Source: Myxacorys chilensis ATA2-1-KO14 (GTDB lineage: Bacteria > Cyanobacteriota > Cyanobacteriia > Leptolyngbyales > Leptolyngbyaceae). From it: DNA of 64,000 bases. Both the position numbers and the translations under genes were made by a program. Under the pieces are notes generated by a model. That model had not been told where the DNA came from. It made no database searches and saw only the letters and a list, made by a program, of their open reading frames with translations. Numbering within the stretch: position 1 is the first letter of the stretch; the number at the start of each line of letters is the position of its first letter. The stretch is from assembly GCA_019359275.1 (NCBI GenBank), contig JAHHHP010000017.1, positions 1-64,000 on the forward strand. The letters are read 5' to 3'. Below are positions 45,242 through 54,308 of the stretch, piece by piece.

Positions 45242-48200
45242 ATGACTGCAACACTCCCTACGCTGCCTAGCCAATACGATCCGACTACCACTGAATCGAA
45301 GTGGCAGAAGTTTTGGGAAGACAAGCAAGTTTTTAAGGCAGATCCCAATCAGCCCGGTGACCCCTACTGCATCGTGATTCCGCCACCCAATGTGACAGGA
45401 AGTTTGCACATGGGGCATGCGTTTGAGAGCTCGCTGATCGATGTTTTGATTCGCTATCATCGAATGCTGGGTGACAATACTCTTTGGCTACCTGGAACCG
45501 ACCACGCCAGTATTGCCGTCCAAGCCATTTTAGAGAGGCAGCTTAAAGCCGAGGGCAAAACTCGTCATGACTTGGGACGAGAAAAATTTTTAGAACGCGC
45601 TTGGCAGTGGAAAGCAGAATCGGGAGGCACGATCGTTAATCAACTCCGTCGGTTAGGGGTGTCGGTAGATTGGTCACGAGAACGCTTCACCATGGATGAA
45701 GGGCTGTCGATCGCTGTTCTTGATGCGTTTAACAAGCTCTACGAAGAAGGACTGATTTATCGCGGCAAATATCTGGTGAACTGGTGTCCTGCGAGTCAAT
45801 CTGCCGTTTCTGACCTAGAAGTTGAAAACCAGGAAGTGAACGGGCATCTGTGGCATTTTCGCTATCCTCTGACCAACGGGACTGGTTCTGTGGAAGTTGC
45901 GACGACTCGCCCTGAGACGATGCTAGGCGATACGGCAGTGGCAGTGAATCCGAACGACGATCGCTATAAGCATCTGGTGGGTCAGACGCTAACGCTGCCG
46001 TTGATGGGACGCGAAATTCCGATTATTGCCGATGATGCGGTTGATCCAAGCTTTGGTACGGGCTGCGTTAAGGTTACGCCTGCTCATGACCTCAACGACT
46101 TTGAGATGGGGATGCGGCATAAACTTCCGTTCATTAGCATCATGAATAAAGATGGCTCCCTCAACGAGAACGCTGGGGAATTTGAGGGGCAAGATCGGTT
46201 CGTAGCGCGAAAGAACGTCGTGAAGAAACTGGAAGAAGAAGGCTTCCTCGTCAAGATTGAAGACTATAAGCATACGGTTCCCTACAGCGATCGCGGCAAA
46301 GTTCCTATCGAACCGTTGATTTCAACTCAGTGGTTTGTCAAAATTGAACCCCTATCTAGCCGTGCGCTGACTGCTCTTGACGATCAAGGCTCGCCCGATT
46401 TCATTCCCGATCGCTGGACAAAGGTGTATCGCGACTGGCTCGTGAGCCTAAAAGATTGGTGTATTTCTCGTCAGTTGTGGTGGGGACATCAAATTCCTGC
46501 GTGGTATGCGGTGAGCGAAACCAATGGCGAGATCACGGACGATACGCCGTTTGTCGTGGCTCGAACCGCAGATCAAGCGAGAGAAAAAGCGATCGCAAGA
46601 TTTGGCGCAGATGTTCGATTAGAGCAAGACCCCGACGTATTAGACACGTGGTTCTCGTCTGGACTATGGCCTTTTTCAACCCTTGGTTGGTCGGATGAAT
46701 CTGCCGCTGATTTTAAGTGCTACTATCCGACCGCCACCTTAGTAACTGGGTTTGACATCATCTTTTTCTGGGTTGCCCGCATGACCATGATGGCTGGACA
46801 CTTTACTGGGCAAATGCCCTTCAAGGATGTCTATATTCATGGATTGGTGCGCGATGAGAACAATAAAAAGATGTCGAAATCGGCAAACAACGGCATCGAT
46901 CCTTTGATTCTGATTGATAAGTACGGAACCGACGCTCTGCGCTATACGCTGGTTCGAGAAGTTACAGGCGCAGGACAAGATATTCGGCTTGCCTATAACC
47001 GCAAAACGGATGAGTCTGAATCAGTTGAAGCCGCGCGAAATTTCACCAACAAAATCTGGAATGCCTCTCGATTTGTTTTGATGAATTTAGACGGTAAAAC
47101 GCCAAAGCAATTGGGCGAACCGGATACGAGCAAATTGGAGTTAAGCGATCGCTGGATTCTCTCCCGGTTTCACCAAGTCAGCCGTCAAATTCGAGGCGCA
47201 ATCGATCAGTACGGTTTAGGCGAAGCGGCAAAGTTACTCTACGAATTCTTCCGGGGCGATTTCTGCGATTGGTACATCGAACTCGCGAAGTCTCGCTTGC
47301 AGGGAGACGATGAGGCATCGCGGCTCACGGCCCAGCAGACCCTCGCTTTTGTTTTAGAAGGAACGCTGAAACTGATGCATCCCTTCATGCCTCACATCAC
47401 TGAAGAGATTTGGCACACCTTAACCCAGACCAGTGAAGCATCGGGAGAAACGTTAGCCTTGCAGCGCTATCCGATTCCCAATGAGATGCTGATCGATACT
47501 GACTTAGAGCAACAGTTTGACTTGATTATTGAAACAATTCGCACGATTCGTAATTTGCGAGCTGAAGCAGACATCAAACCCGGCGCGAAAGTGGAAGCGA
47601 ATTTGCAGACCGAGAGCGATCGCGAACGGTATATTCTCACGGTAGGTCAGCCGTACATTCAAGATCTTGCCAAAGTCAAGCAACTTACCATTTCTACCCA
47701 AACCGAAGCCCATGCCTCGGAAGGTGCGGCTCCAGTTGGTTTATCGGATACCTTATCGGAGGATGCTCAATCTGTTCTCGCAACGGCGCTAGATGCCACT
47801 GGTAACTTCTTTGCTAAGCATCACAAGCCCATTCTGTCGGTTGGTCTGATCGTTTTTATCGCCATCACGCTCAAAGTGTTGGCTGCGATTTTGACTACCG
47901 TTCATGAAATTCCGTTGCTGGCTCCGGTGCTGGAAATCATTGGAATCGGATATTCGGGGTGGTTTAGCTATCACAGTCTGCTGAGAAGCCGCGATCGCCA
48001 ACAGCTACTTCAGCAAATTCAGCAATTTACAACAGAAGTAATCGGGGAGCCGGATACTTCAGAGGTGAAGACCTTACCAGATGGTTCTAGAGCAACGGAA
48101 GACTCTCAAGCTGGATCTCAGACTGGAGATTCTCAAACCACAGGCTCTCAAACCGATTCTCAGTCCGATTCTCAATCCATTGTAGGAGTCGTTGGAACCA

Positions 48201-48430
48201 TTCAAGTCGCTATCCCTCTTGCTGGCTTGATCGACGTTGCTGCGCTGCGGGCTAAAGCTGAGAAAGACTTGAAGAAAGCAGAAGCCGAAGCTCAGGCGCT
48301 CACGGGACGATTGAGCAATCCAAAATTTGTGGATAAGGCTCCAGAAGATGTTGTCCAGACCGCGCGAGAGGCTTTAGCAGAAGCGAAAACCCAAGCCGAA
48401 ATTTTGCGAGCTAAGCTTGAGCGCTTGTAA
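45242..48430 (+). CDS. valS: Valyl-tRNA synthetase with inserted CAAD domain
   Basis: 1062 residues, about 120 longer than usual ValRS. Class I motifs are HMGH (56-59) and KMSKS (about 541). Editing and anticodon domains are complete. At about 836-920 a hydrophobic segment with two membrane helices ([19 protein letters not shown], then [19 protein letters not shown]) is inserted. It matches the CAAD domain known to anchor some cyanobacterial aminoacyl-tRNA synthetases to thylakoid membranes. A Ser/Gln/Asp-rich linker (about 957-980) follows, then the normal ValRS C-terminal coiled coil. Confidence 0.95.
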   Translation: MTATLPTLPSQYDPTTTESKWQKFWEDKQVFKADPNQPGDPYCIVIPPPNVTGSLHMGHAFESSLIDVLIRYHRMLGDNTLWLPGTDHASIAVQAILERQLKAEGKTRHDLGREKFLERAWQWKAESGGTIVNQLRRLGVSVDWSRERFTMDEGLSIAVLDAFNKLYEEGLIYRGKYLVNWCPASQSAVSDLEVENQEVNGHLWHFRYPLTNGTGSVEVATTRPETMLGDTAVAVNPNDDRYKHLVGQTLTLPLMGREIPIIADDAVDPSFGTGCVKVTPAHDLNDFEMGMRHKLPFISIMNKDGSLNENAGEFEGQDRFVARKNVVKKLEEEGFLVKIEDYKHTVPYSDRGKVPIEPLISTQWFVKIEPLSSRALTALDDQGSPDFIPDRWTKVYRDWLVSLKDWCISRQLWWGHQIPAWYAVSETNGEITDDTPFVVARTADQAREKAIARFGADVRLEQDPDVLDTWFSSGLWPFSTLGWSDESAADFKCYYPTATLVTGFDIIFFWVARMTMMAGHFTGQMPFKDVYIHGLVRDENNKKMSKSANNGIDPLILIDKYGTDALRYTLVREVTGAGQDIRLAYNRKTDESESVEAARNFTNKIWNASRFVLMNLDGKTPKQLGEPDTSKLELSDRWILSRFHQVSRQIRGAIDQYGLGEAAKLLYEFFRGDFCDWYIELAKSRLQGDDEASRLTAQQTLAFVLEGTLKLMHPFMPHITEEIWHTLTQTSEASGETLALQRYPIPNEMLIDTDLEQQFDLIIETIRTIRNLRAEADIKPGAKVEANLQTESDRERYILTVGQPYIQDLAKVKQLTISTQTEAHASEGAAPVGLSDTLSEDAQSVLATALDATGNFFAKHHKPILSVGLIVFIAITLKVLAAILTTVHEIPLLAPVLEIIGIGYSGWFSYHSLLRSRDRQQLLQQIQQFTTEVIGEPDTSEVKTLPDGSRATEDSQAGSQTGDSQTTGSQTDSQSDSQSIVGVVGTIQVAIPLAGLIDVAALRAKAEKDLKKAEAEAQALTGRLSNPKFVDKAPEDVVQTAREALAEAKTQAEILRAKLERL

Positions 48431-48894
48431 CAATGCGATTCGCTCTGCGAAGCTCCGAAGGATCGCATCTAATGCACAGAGGCGTTCTCCTTGAACGTCT
48501 CTTTACCTATGTAAGGATTCCAAATGTTCAAAAAAACCAATATAGCGACAAAGAGCGAAAAAGCTATACTTCTGTGTAATTAACCGTAATATCCAAATAG
48601 CCCATCCGAATAATCTATTGAGTTGCATCAGATTGAAACTGCATAAAACTGTCAATATACATTCGGAGAAAACTATGAATCTCAAGTATTTTCAATTATA
48701 TAAATTACATCTTAAGGTGTTTTACGATTTCTACTTCAAAGTAGGAAAAAATATGTTGTCTGATTGAGAATTCGTTTCATCAAACACCCTTGAGTCGAAT
48801 AAGCCTCGAGAAATCTTAGACAGAGCTTTAACGCTCACTTTAGAATAGTTAATCTCATCATGTTTTTCTTTTGAAATAAGTAGAGAAAATAGCA
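48431..48894. other. Intergenic region after valS
   Basis: About 460 bp. A short AT-rich stretch with no convincing gene, RNA or terminator. Confidence 0.35.
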
Positions 48895-49392
48895 ATGCTG
48901 TACTTGGCACAAATTCAGAAGAAAGGCTATTTAGGCAAGGCAGGGCTACGCTTGCTGGCATCTCAAAAATCTGAGCATGTTTGGACGCTAGAGCCAGAGC
49001 AAGACATTATTCTTTCAACAGACGCTGCTGCCTACAGTGAAGATCTTTTAGTACTAGTTGAGTTTTCGAGTAGTCATCAGGTCGCTAGTATTAGGGAAGC
49101 GACTGATTGGGTGCTAGAACTCGTTCAAAAGTACCTCAGCTATGGAATTACGCCTGCATTTTTACAACAAGAAACCGAGCGTGCAGAACAGTGGCGGCAG
49201 TCGCTGACCCTTCAGAGTCAAGAACTGGAGCGGCGTACTCTAGAGCTTGAGGCTCGCCGGGAGCAAATTCAAGACCTCGAAGAAGACTTGAAGCGTCAGA
49301 AGAAGGAGCTAGAATTGCTGACGGATCAAGCAAAATTGCAAAGTCAAGAACTTGATCAGCGAATGCAAGATAGTGAGGGCCGCCCAATTTAG
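48895..49392 (+). CDS. Uncharacterised coiled-coil protein
   Basis: 165 residues. N-terminal 85 residues form a compact domain (MLYLAQIQKKGYLGKAGLRLLASQ, SEDLLVLVEFSS). The rest is a long coiled coil rich in Gln/Glu (QSQELERRTLELEARREQIQ and onward). It resembles hypothetical proteins found widely in cyanobacteria. Function unknown; perhaps a structural or scaffolding protein. It converges with the cyclase gene. Confidence 0.7.
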   Translation: MLYLAQIQKKGYLGKAGLRLLASQKSEHVWTLEPEQDIILSTDAAAYSEDLLVLVEFSSSHQVASIREATDWVLELVQKYLSYGITPAFLQQETERAEQWRQSLTLQSQELERRTLELEARREQIQDLEEDLKRQKKELELLTDQAKLQSQELDQRMQDSEGRPI

Positions 49393-49545
49393 GTTGTTAG
49401 GTCGAGATAATTTGGAGATATTGGCAACGGATTTAAATAGTGAGTATAGCGAGTGTAGAACTCGGTAGATACTTAGATTGACCTACTCCTTACTCTTAGA
49501 CTGACCTACTACAGTTACTCTTTGATCATTGGCTAAGGATTCTGT

Positions 49546-52203
49546 CTATTTTTCTGTCAGTGTCCATGAGCCATCCCAATCCTCGGTTGGAGGATGTTGG
49601 AGCCAGTATTGACAGCGATCCATGTGAAGGGCCGCAGCTTTGTCATGGCAGTCGATTTCTAGAACGGCTGCAAACTCGGCAACGGCAACGGCAAACTTGC
49701 GCTTCAAATAATGCTCTCGCGCTTTGTGGTAATGCTCGATCACCTGTTTCGTTTGGTCTGCGATCGCGTCTGTCTTCAATCCAACTAATTCATACACTGC
49801 AACGGGTTTGTTTTTACCTTTGACTTTAATGAAGTCGAGTTCTCGCGCCCAAATCCGATCAGCACAGGGACGATAGGTACTTTCGCTAATCACAATATCA
49901 GTTCCGTAGATCTTGCTTGCGCCTTCGAGTCGCGCACCAAGATTGACCCCATCTCCAATTGCCGTAAACTCCATGCGTTTGCTACAGCCAATGTTGCCGC
50001 TAATTACGGTATCCGAGTTAATGCCAATGCCAATGTTAATCGTTTGCTGATTTCGGGCGGCGCGTTGGGTGTTAAAAATGGCAAGGCGGCGGCGCATTTC
50101 AACCGCCGTTTTAACGGCCATCCATTCGTGATCGTCGAGCGGTAAGGGAGAGCCAAAAACCGCCATGATCGCATCTCCAATGTACTTATCGAGGATGCCT
50201 TTGTGCATAAACACAGCTTCAACCATCGACTCAAAATACTGATTCAGCATTTCCACCACTTCTTCCGCTTTCAGCGTTTCGGTCAGCGTGGTGTAGCTGC
50301 GAATGTCAGAGAACAGAACCGTTACTTCTTTGCGATCGCCGCCCATTTTGGCAGCGTCGGGATTCTCTAGCAACTGTTCGGCTAACTCTTGAGTCATGTA
50401 GCGATACATCGTACTTTTGAGCCGCTTTTCGTCGCTGATGTCATCCATCACAACCAACGCTCCAGAAACTTTTTGGCTGTCGTTGGCATCCGCGATCGTA
50501 TTAATCGACAAATTAATGCTGTGCTGCTCTTCACCTCGCACAGGTTGCAAGATCCGGTCGGGATAGTACTGCTGCTGATTTCGCGCCTCTAATGCCATTC
50601 GGCACCAGGACGAGAAGTTGCCTTTCTCGATGGTGATCAGATCAGCAACGGAGCGACCTTCAATCACGTCATCACCTTTCAAACCGAGTAACTTCTTAGC
50701 GCTTTCGTTTGCGGCAATGATGGTGCCTTCTTTGTCGGTGGAGATGACCCCATTGGAGAGCGATCGCAAAATATCTCGCTGCATTTGTTCTTGCTGCTTC
50801 ACCGTTTCAAACAGTCGAGCATTCTGAAGGGCGACCCCGGCCTGAATGTTGAAGGTCTCCATAAAGTCTTGGTCGCTGCGATTGAAGCTTGATTTCCACT
50901 GCTCAGGCGCTTGAGGCCAACCCTGCGGATCGTAAGCCGGAAATTCGCCTTGTTTGGTTTTGTTGACCAATTGCGTCACGCCGATTAGCTCACCGTCAGC
51001 ATTGCAAACGGGCATACACAATAAACTACAGGTCCGATAACCGTTGGCTTTGTCGGTTTGCTTCGCGGTTTCTGCGCCGTCGTGATCGTAGAGGTCAAAC
51101 GCAATGTTGATCACTTCTCCCGTTGCCGCGACTTGTCCAGCGAACCCAACGCCAATCGGCAGGCGCAATTCTTTGTAGGTATCGGCAGAAATAGCAATGC
51201 GTGTCCAGATCTCGTTGCGATCGCGATCAATTAACCACAAGGTACTGCGATCGGCGTTCATCAACTGCTTCGCCTCGTCCATCACTCGTTTGAGCGTGTC
51301 ATCCAAATCTAAACTGCTTTGGCTCAACGATTGAGTGGCTTTGATCAGAGCATTAGCGGCGCGTTGTTTTTGCGTCGCGATGTAGAACGACCGGGACGAC
51401 TCTAGAATCAGCCGAATCGAGGGCGCAAATTCTGTAAAAAGCTGTTCGTCATAGGGGGTAAAACCAGATAGGTGAATGCGCTGGTCGAGAGGAAGAACGC
51501 CATTACAGCTTGGTTTGAGTTTGTTAATTAGCTGCACTACCGCAACCAACGCGCCGTCATCGGTGAGCAACGGCAAGGTCAGCATCGTATAGGTGCGATA
51601 ACCTGTCTTCTTGTATTGAATCTTGGCTTGTGCCGATCGCGGATCGTCAAAAAAATCGTAAGGAATATTGACTGGGCGTTTGAAGGTGGCGACTTCGCCT
51701 GCAATGCCCTGATCGGCAGGAAACCGAATTTCGATTGCCCGTCCCCCGTTGCCCGATGCGATCGTCGTGTAGAGTTCGTGCTTTTCTTCGTCAAGCAGAT
51801 AAATGGTGGTGCGATCGGCGTTGAGCAGTTCCCCCGTCTTTGCCGTAATCGAGTTAAGCATCTCTTCTAAAATCGTTTCAAACCCTTGCATGTCTAGCAT
51901 TGAGAGGGTCTGATTGACGATCTGAAGCTTGTATTCAACGTCATGAACGACTTCTTTAAATTTATCTTGCGTCAAGGGTGCAAGAAAAGACGCGAACTTG
52001 CCTTTGGACGTTGCTAAACCACTATTCGCTTTCGCCAACGCTGAAGACTGAACCTCAATGGTGTCTTTTTCATTCAGTTCCACCGTTTCAATGGCAGATG
52101 CGGTTGGTGCGAAGCGCAACTCCGAAGGAAACGGCTCCGCCAAGTTCTCAAGGATTGGGCTGATGACTGTCGAATCGGGCAGATGCGAAGATGCGGGGTT
52201 CAT
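49546..52203 (-). CDS. cyaB: Adenylate cyclase (GAF-GAF-PAS-class III cyclase)
   Basis: 885 residues. Two GAF domains (about 110-280 and 300-465), a PAS domain (about 475-590) and a class III cyclase domain (about 640-800) are present: VTVLFSDIRSYTTLTETL and GILDKYIGDAIMAVFGSP hold the two metal-binding Asp residues. The Lys of DKYIGD and Thr of FTAIGDGVN fit adenine specificity, so the product should be cAMP. The layout matches CyaB-type cyclases of Anabaena, in which GAF domains bind cyclic nucleotides. The C-terminal tail has one TPR-like unit. Confidence 0.93.
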   Translation of the reverse strand: MNPASSHLPDSTVISPILENLAEPFPSELRFAPTASAIETVELNEKDTIEVQSSALAKANSGLATSKGKFASFLAPLTQDKFKEVVHDVEYKLQIVNQTLSMLDMQGFETILEEMLNSITAKTGELLNADRTTIYLLDEEKHELYTTIASGNGGRAIEIRFPADQGIAGEVATFKRPVNIPYDFFDDPRSAQAKIQYKKTGYRTYTMLTLPLLTDDGALVAVVQLINKLKPSCNGVLPLDQRIHLSGFTPYDEQLFTEFAPSIRLILESSRSFYIATQKQRAANALIKATQSLSQSSLDLDDTLKRVMDEAKQLMNADRSTLWLIDRDRNEIWTRIAISADTYKELRLPIGVGFAGQVAATGEVINIAFDLYDHDGAETAKQTDKANGYRTCSLLCMPVCNADGELIGVTQLVNKTKQGEFPAYDPQGWPQAPEQWKSSFNRSDQDFMETFNIQAGVALQNARLFETVKQQEQMQRDILRSLSNGVISTDKEGTIIAANESAKKLLGLKGDDVIEGRSVADLITIEKGNFSSWCRMALEARNQQQYYPDRILQPVRGEEQHSINLSINTIADANDSQKVSGALVVMDDISDEKRLKSTMYRYMTQELAEQLLENPDAAKMGGDRKEVTVLFSDIRSYTTLTETLKAEEVVEMLNQYFESMVEAVFMHKGILDKYIGDAIMAVFGSPLPLDDHEWMAVKTAVEMRRRLAIFNTQRAARNQQTINIGIGINSDTVISGNIGCSKRMEFTAIGDGVNLGARLEGASKIYGTDIVISESTYRPCADRIWARELDFIKVKGKNKPVAVYELVGLKTDAIADQTKQVIEHYHKAREHYLKRKFAVAVAEFAAVLEIDCHDKAAALHMDRCQYWLQHPPTEDWDGSWTLTEK

Positions 52204-52489
52204 ACAGGATTTTGGCTACGTCCTGCGTTCAGGGTTCCCCGAACCGAGATGCTTTGCGCCGAAACGCGTAGAAATCTCTTGAGTGCAAGATTATGTTGAA
52301 TGACGACAGGGCGATCTTTTCGAGTTACCCATGAGGGTGAGTCAGTCAGCCGAGAGGATTTAAGCTGGGCTGGGTTGGGCTGAAGTCATAAATAGACTTT
52401 CTTTTCCTCGTATCACATGTGGCAAGTAATCTCGATTAATGTAGCAGATTACAATGAGCGGTTCTAAGATGTATGCAATCGCCTAATCC

Positions 52490-52849
52490 ATGAGCGGCAT
52501 TGACCGAGATATTACTCTTGACCCTCGACCCAGCCTGATTGATCGTCATTTGCCTAACACCTCTCAAGTCCAGCGACTGCTCCGAAGAGAGGGTAGAGCG
52601 CATGTATTCAACGATCGCGAAACCCTAAAACGAGTTACAGAGGCTATCATTGCAGGCGGAGAGCGAACCGGAATCGAGGATGAAGACGATGATTACGAAC
52701 GTTATGGACTCTACTTTTCCGAGCCAATCGGCTACATAATTAGAGCAGATGGGAGCCAAACTCCGCTTTATTACGGTGAGGTCAAAATTGTGAAAGCAAC
52801 AGGTGAGTATCATGCAATCCCCCGCACCAGTCCTCGCAGAACAAGCTAA
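52490..52849 (+). CDS. Small uncharacterised protein, possibly a toxin domain (cassette gene 1)
   Basis: 119 residues. The segment SLIDRHLPNTSQVQRLLRRE and the later YGLYFSEPIGYIIRADGSQ, YYGEVKI, TGEYHAIPRT pattern (His near the start, beta-rich end) recalls BECR-type RNase toxin domains found at the ends of polymorphic toxins; this is inference only. The 3' end overlaps the following gene by 38 bp. It is followed by an attC-like site and precedes another such cassette. Confidence 0.6.
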   Translation: MSGIDRDITLDPRPSLIDRHLPNTSQVQRLLRREGRAHVFNDRETLKRVTEAIIAGGERTGIEDEDDDYERYGLYFSEPIGYIIRADGSQTPLYYGEVKIVKATGEYHAIPRTSPRRTS

Positions 52850-53069
52850 AACCTGGAAATTCTTAGAACTTTGGGTTGATTCAGTGCTTTTTCCACCTAA
52901 GATTCTCATGCTGGTGGGTGATCAAGATGGCACTTGTCGTATTTTTAATCCTGCCTCTGATTACAAACTCGTAGTCACCCACTCCAACTATGAAGCTGCC
53001 CAAGAATGGCTTCTTGAAGATGAATATGAACGGGTGAAGGGTCAACTCTTAGCTGAAGAAGTTTTCTAG
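52812..53069 (+). CDS. Small uncharacterised protein, possible immunity/antitoxin partner
   Basis: 85 residues from ATG 52812 (AGGTG nearby). The core (LELWVDSVLFPPKILMLVGDQ, YKLVVTHSNYEAAQEWLLED) is acidic and could neutralise a partner. The overlapping start suggests translational coupling with the 119-residue upstream protein. The stop lies 11 bp before the attC-like site, as is typical for cassette genes. Confidence 0.6.
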   Translation: MQSPAPVLAEQAKTWKFLELWVDSVLFPPKILMLVGDQDGTCRIFNPASDYKLVVTHSNYEAAQEWLLEDEYERVKGQLLAEEVF

Positions 53070-53079
53070 CAGAAACACC

Positions 53080-53168
53080 GTATAACAATCCCGTTGCACA
53101 CCGACCGTACAGAGTTTTTTCATTGAGTTCGAGAGGTTACTAGCGGCGGGTGAACAGGGTCGTTAGCT
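53080..53168. repeat. attC-like site 1
   Basis: 89-bp imperfect palindrome. Left arm starts TAACAATCCCGTTGCACACC and the right arm ends AACAGGGTCGTTA, with matching arms TAAC...CCG and CGG...GTTA and a few extra bases on the left arm, as in attC. The centre carries TTGAGTTCGAGAG, shared with the second site. It lies directly after the stop codon of the 85-residue protein. Confidence 0.6.
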
Positions 53169-54228
53169 TGCGAAGTTGTTTGTGAAAGACGCAAACTCCA
53201 AAACAATAAAATGCTAGACTTAGCGCTCCGTTGGAAAAAGTCGCTATGAAGACAACAAATTTGCTGACTCTACCTGACAATCGGCGGTTAGCCTATGCAG
53301 AATATGGCAACCCCAATGGTCATCCATTTCTTTACTTTCATGGTGGTGGAGCTTCTCGATTAGAGCCATTGTTGTTGGGTGATGAAGTTTTTAGTCGATT
53401 GGGGTTACGGGTCATTGCACCAGATCGTCCGGGAATTGGGCAGTCTGACTTTCAACCTAAACGCGGATTTTCTGACTGGGTGAAGGATGTTGAGGTGCTT
53501 GCTGATGGGTTGGGATTGGATAAATTTTCAGTTTTGGGCATTTCGGCAGGAGGTGGCTATGCTGCTGTTTGTGCTGCAAAGATTCCCGAACGATTACACA
53601 CAGTGGTGATTGCATCAGGGGCATGGCAAATGGATACCATCAACAATTTGCCGCAGTTCAATCGTTGGAGTTGGATACTCCTCAAACAATTTCCTTTATT
53701 ACATCGAGGGTCGCTGAAAGTTATGCGGCGATCGCTCAACAGTTCTCCAGAAAGGTTGCTTGCTTCGTTCAAACCGCAACTTCCACTATCTGACTATGCA
53801 GTATTGGAATCACCGGGTCGAATGGAAGTTTATCGTCAAGCAGCGATCGAAGGACTGCGTTCAGGTACGCGAGGAGCGGCTTGGGATATTCAGCTTTATT
53901 TGAGGAAGTGGGATTTTAGTTTGGATGAAATCCAAATGCCATTAACGCTGTTCTATGGTGAAGAAGATAGGAACGTACCGCTCGACCTGGTAAGGCGAGT
54001 CGCTGTGAGTCTACCTCAAACTAAACTGATGATCTTCCCAAACGAAGGACACATTTCGGTGGTGGTCAATCAGATTGAAGCGATCGCCAAAGTGCTTGTG
54101 GGTGAATGAAAGACCCCATCCAGGTTTGTGTTGACCCAGTAAGCAGGCTAACAACGCCCGTGAACCCGTCCGTTTAAAGATTATTAGTTGAGTTCGAGAG
54201 TTCAGTCACGGCGGGTTACGCGCAACGT
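53163..54228 (+). mobile_element. Putative integron-type gene cassette
   Basis: From the GTTA of site 1 to the GTTA of site 2, 1,066 bp contain one gene in plus orientation and end in an attC-like site, the standard cassette plan. No integrase or attI is visible, so the array would be a CALIN-like cluster or relic. Confidence 0.5.
53246..54109 (+). CDS. Alpha/beta hydrolase (cassette gene 2)
   Basis: 287 residues from ATG 53246; a TTG five codons upstream is less likely. Oxyanion-region FHGGGASR, nucleophile GISAGGGYAA (Ser100), acid in FYGEEDRNVPL, and His in NEGHISVV complete the triad of the alpha/beta-hydrolase family. Substrate unknown. The gene is flanked by two attC-like sites and stops 37 bp before the second, which suggests it arrived as a cassette. 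Confidence 0.88.
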   Translation: MKTTNLLTLPDNRRLAYAEYGNPNGHPFLYFHGGGASRLEPLLLGDEVFSRLGLRVIAPDRPGIGQSDFQPKRGFSDWVKDVEVLADGLGLDKFSVLGISAGGGYAAVCAAKIPERLHTVVIASGAWQMDTINNLPQFNRWSWILLKQFPLLHRGSLKVMRRSLNSSPERLLASFKPQLPLSDYAVLESPGRMEVYRQAAIEGLRSGTRGAAWDIQLYLRKWDFSLDEIQMPLTLFYGEEDRNVPLDLVRRVAVSLPQTKLMIFPNEGHISVVVNQIEAIAKVLVGE

Positions 54229-54233
54229 TACTC
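54146..54233. repeat. attC-like site 2
   Basis: 88-bp imperfect palindrome with the same size, arm layout (CTAACAACGCCCGTGAACCC left, CGGCGGGTTACGCGCAACGT right, ending GTTA) and central TTGAGTTCGAGAG as the site at 53080. Follows the hydrolase gene. Confidence 0.6.
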
Positions 54234-54308
54234 ATCAGACCCGAAAGCCGAAGTTAAGTTTTAGATGAGATCGCCCTATGAATAGCGATCGTCTTCATCA
54301 CGCCTTGA

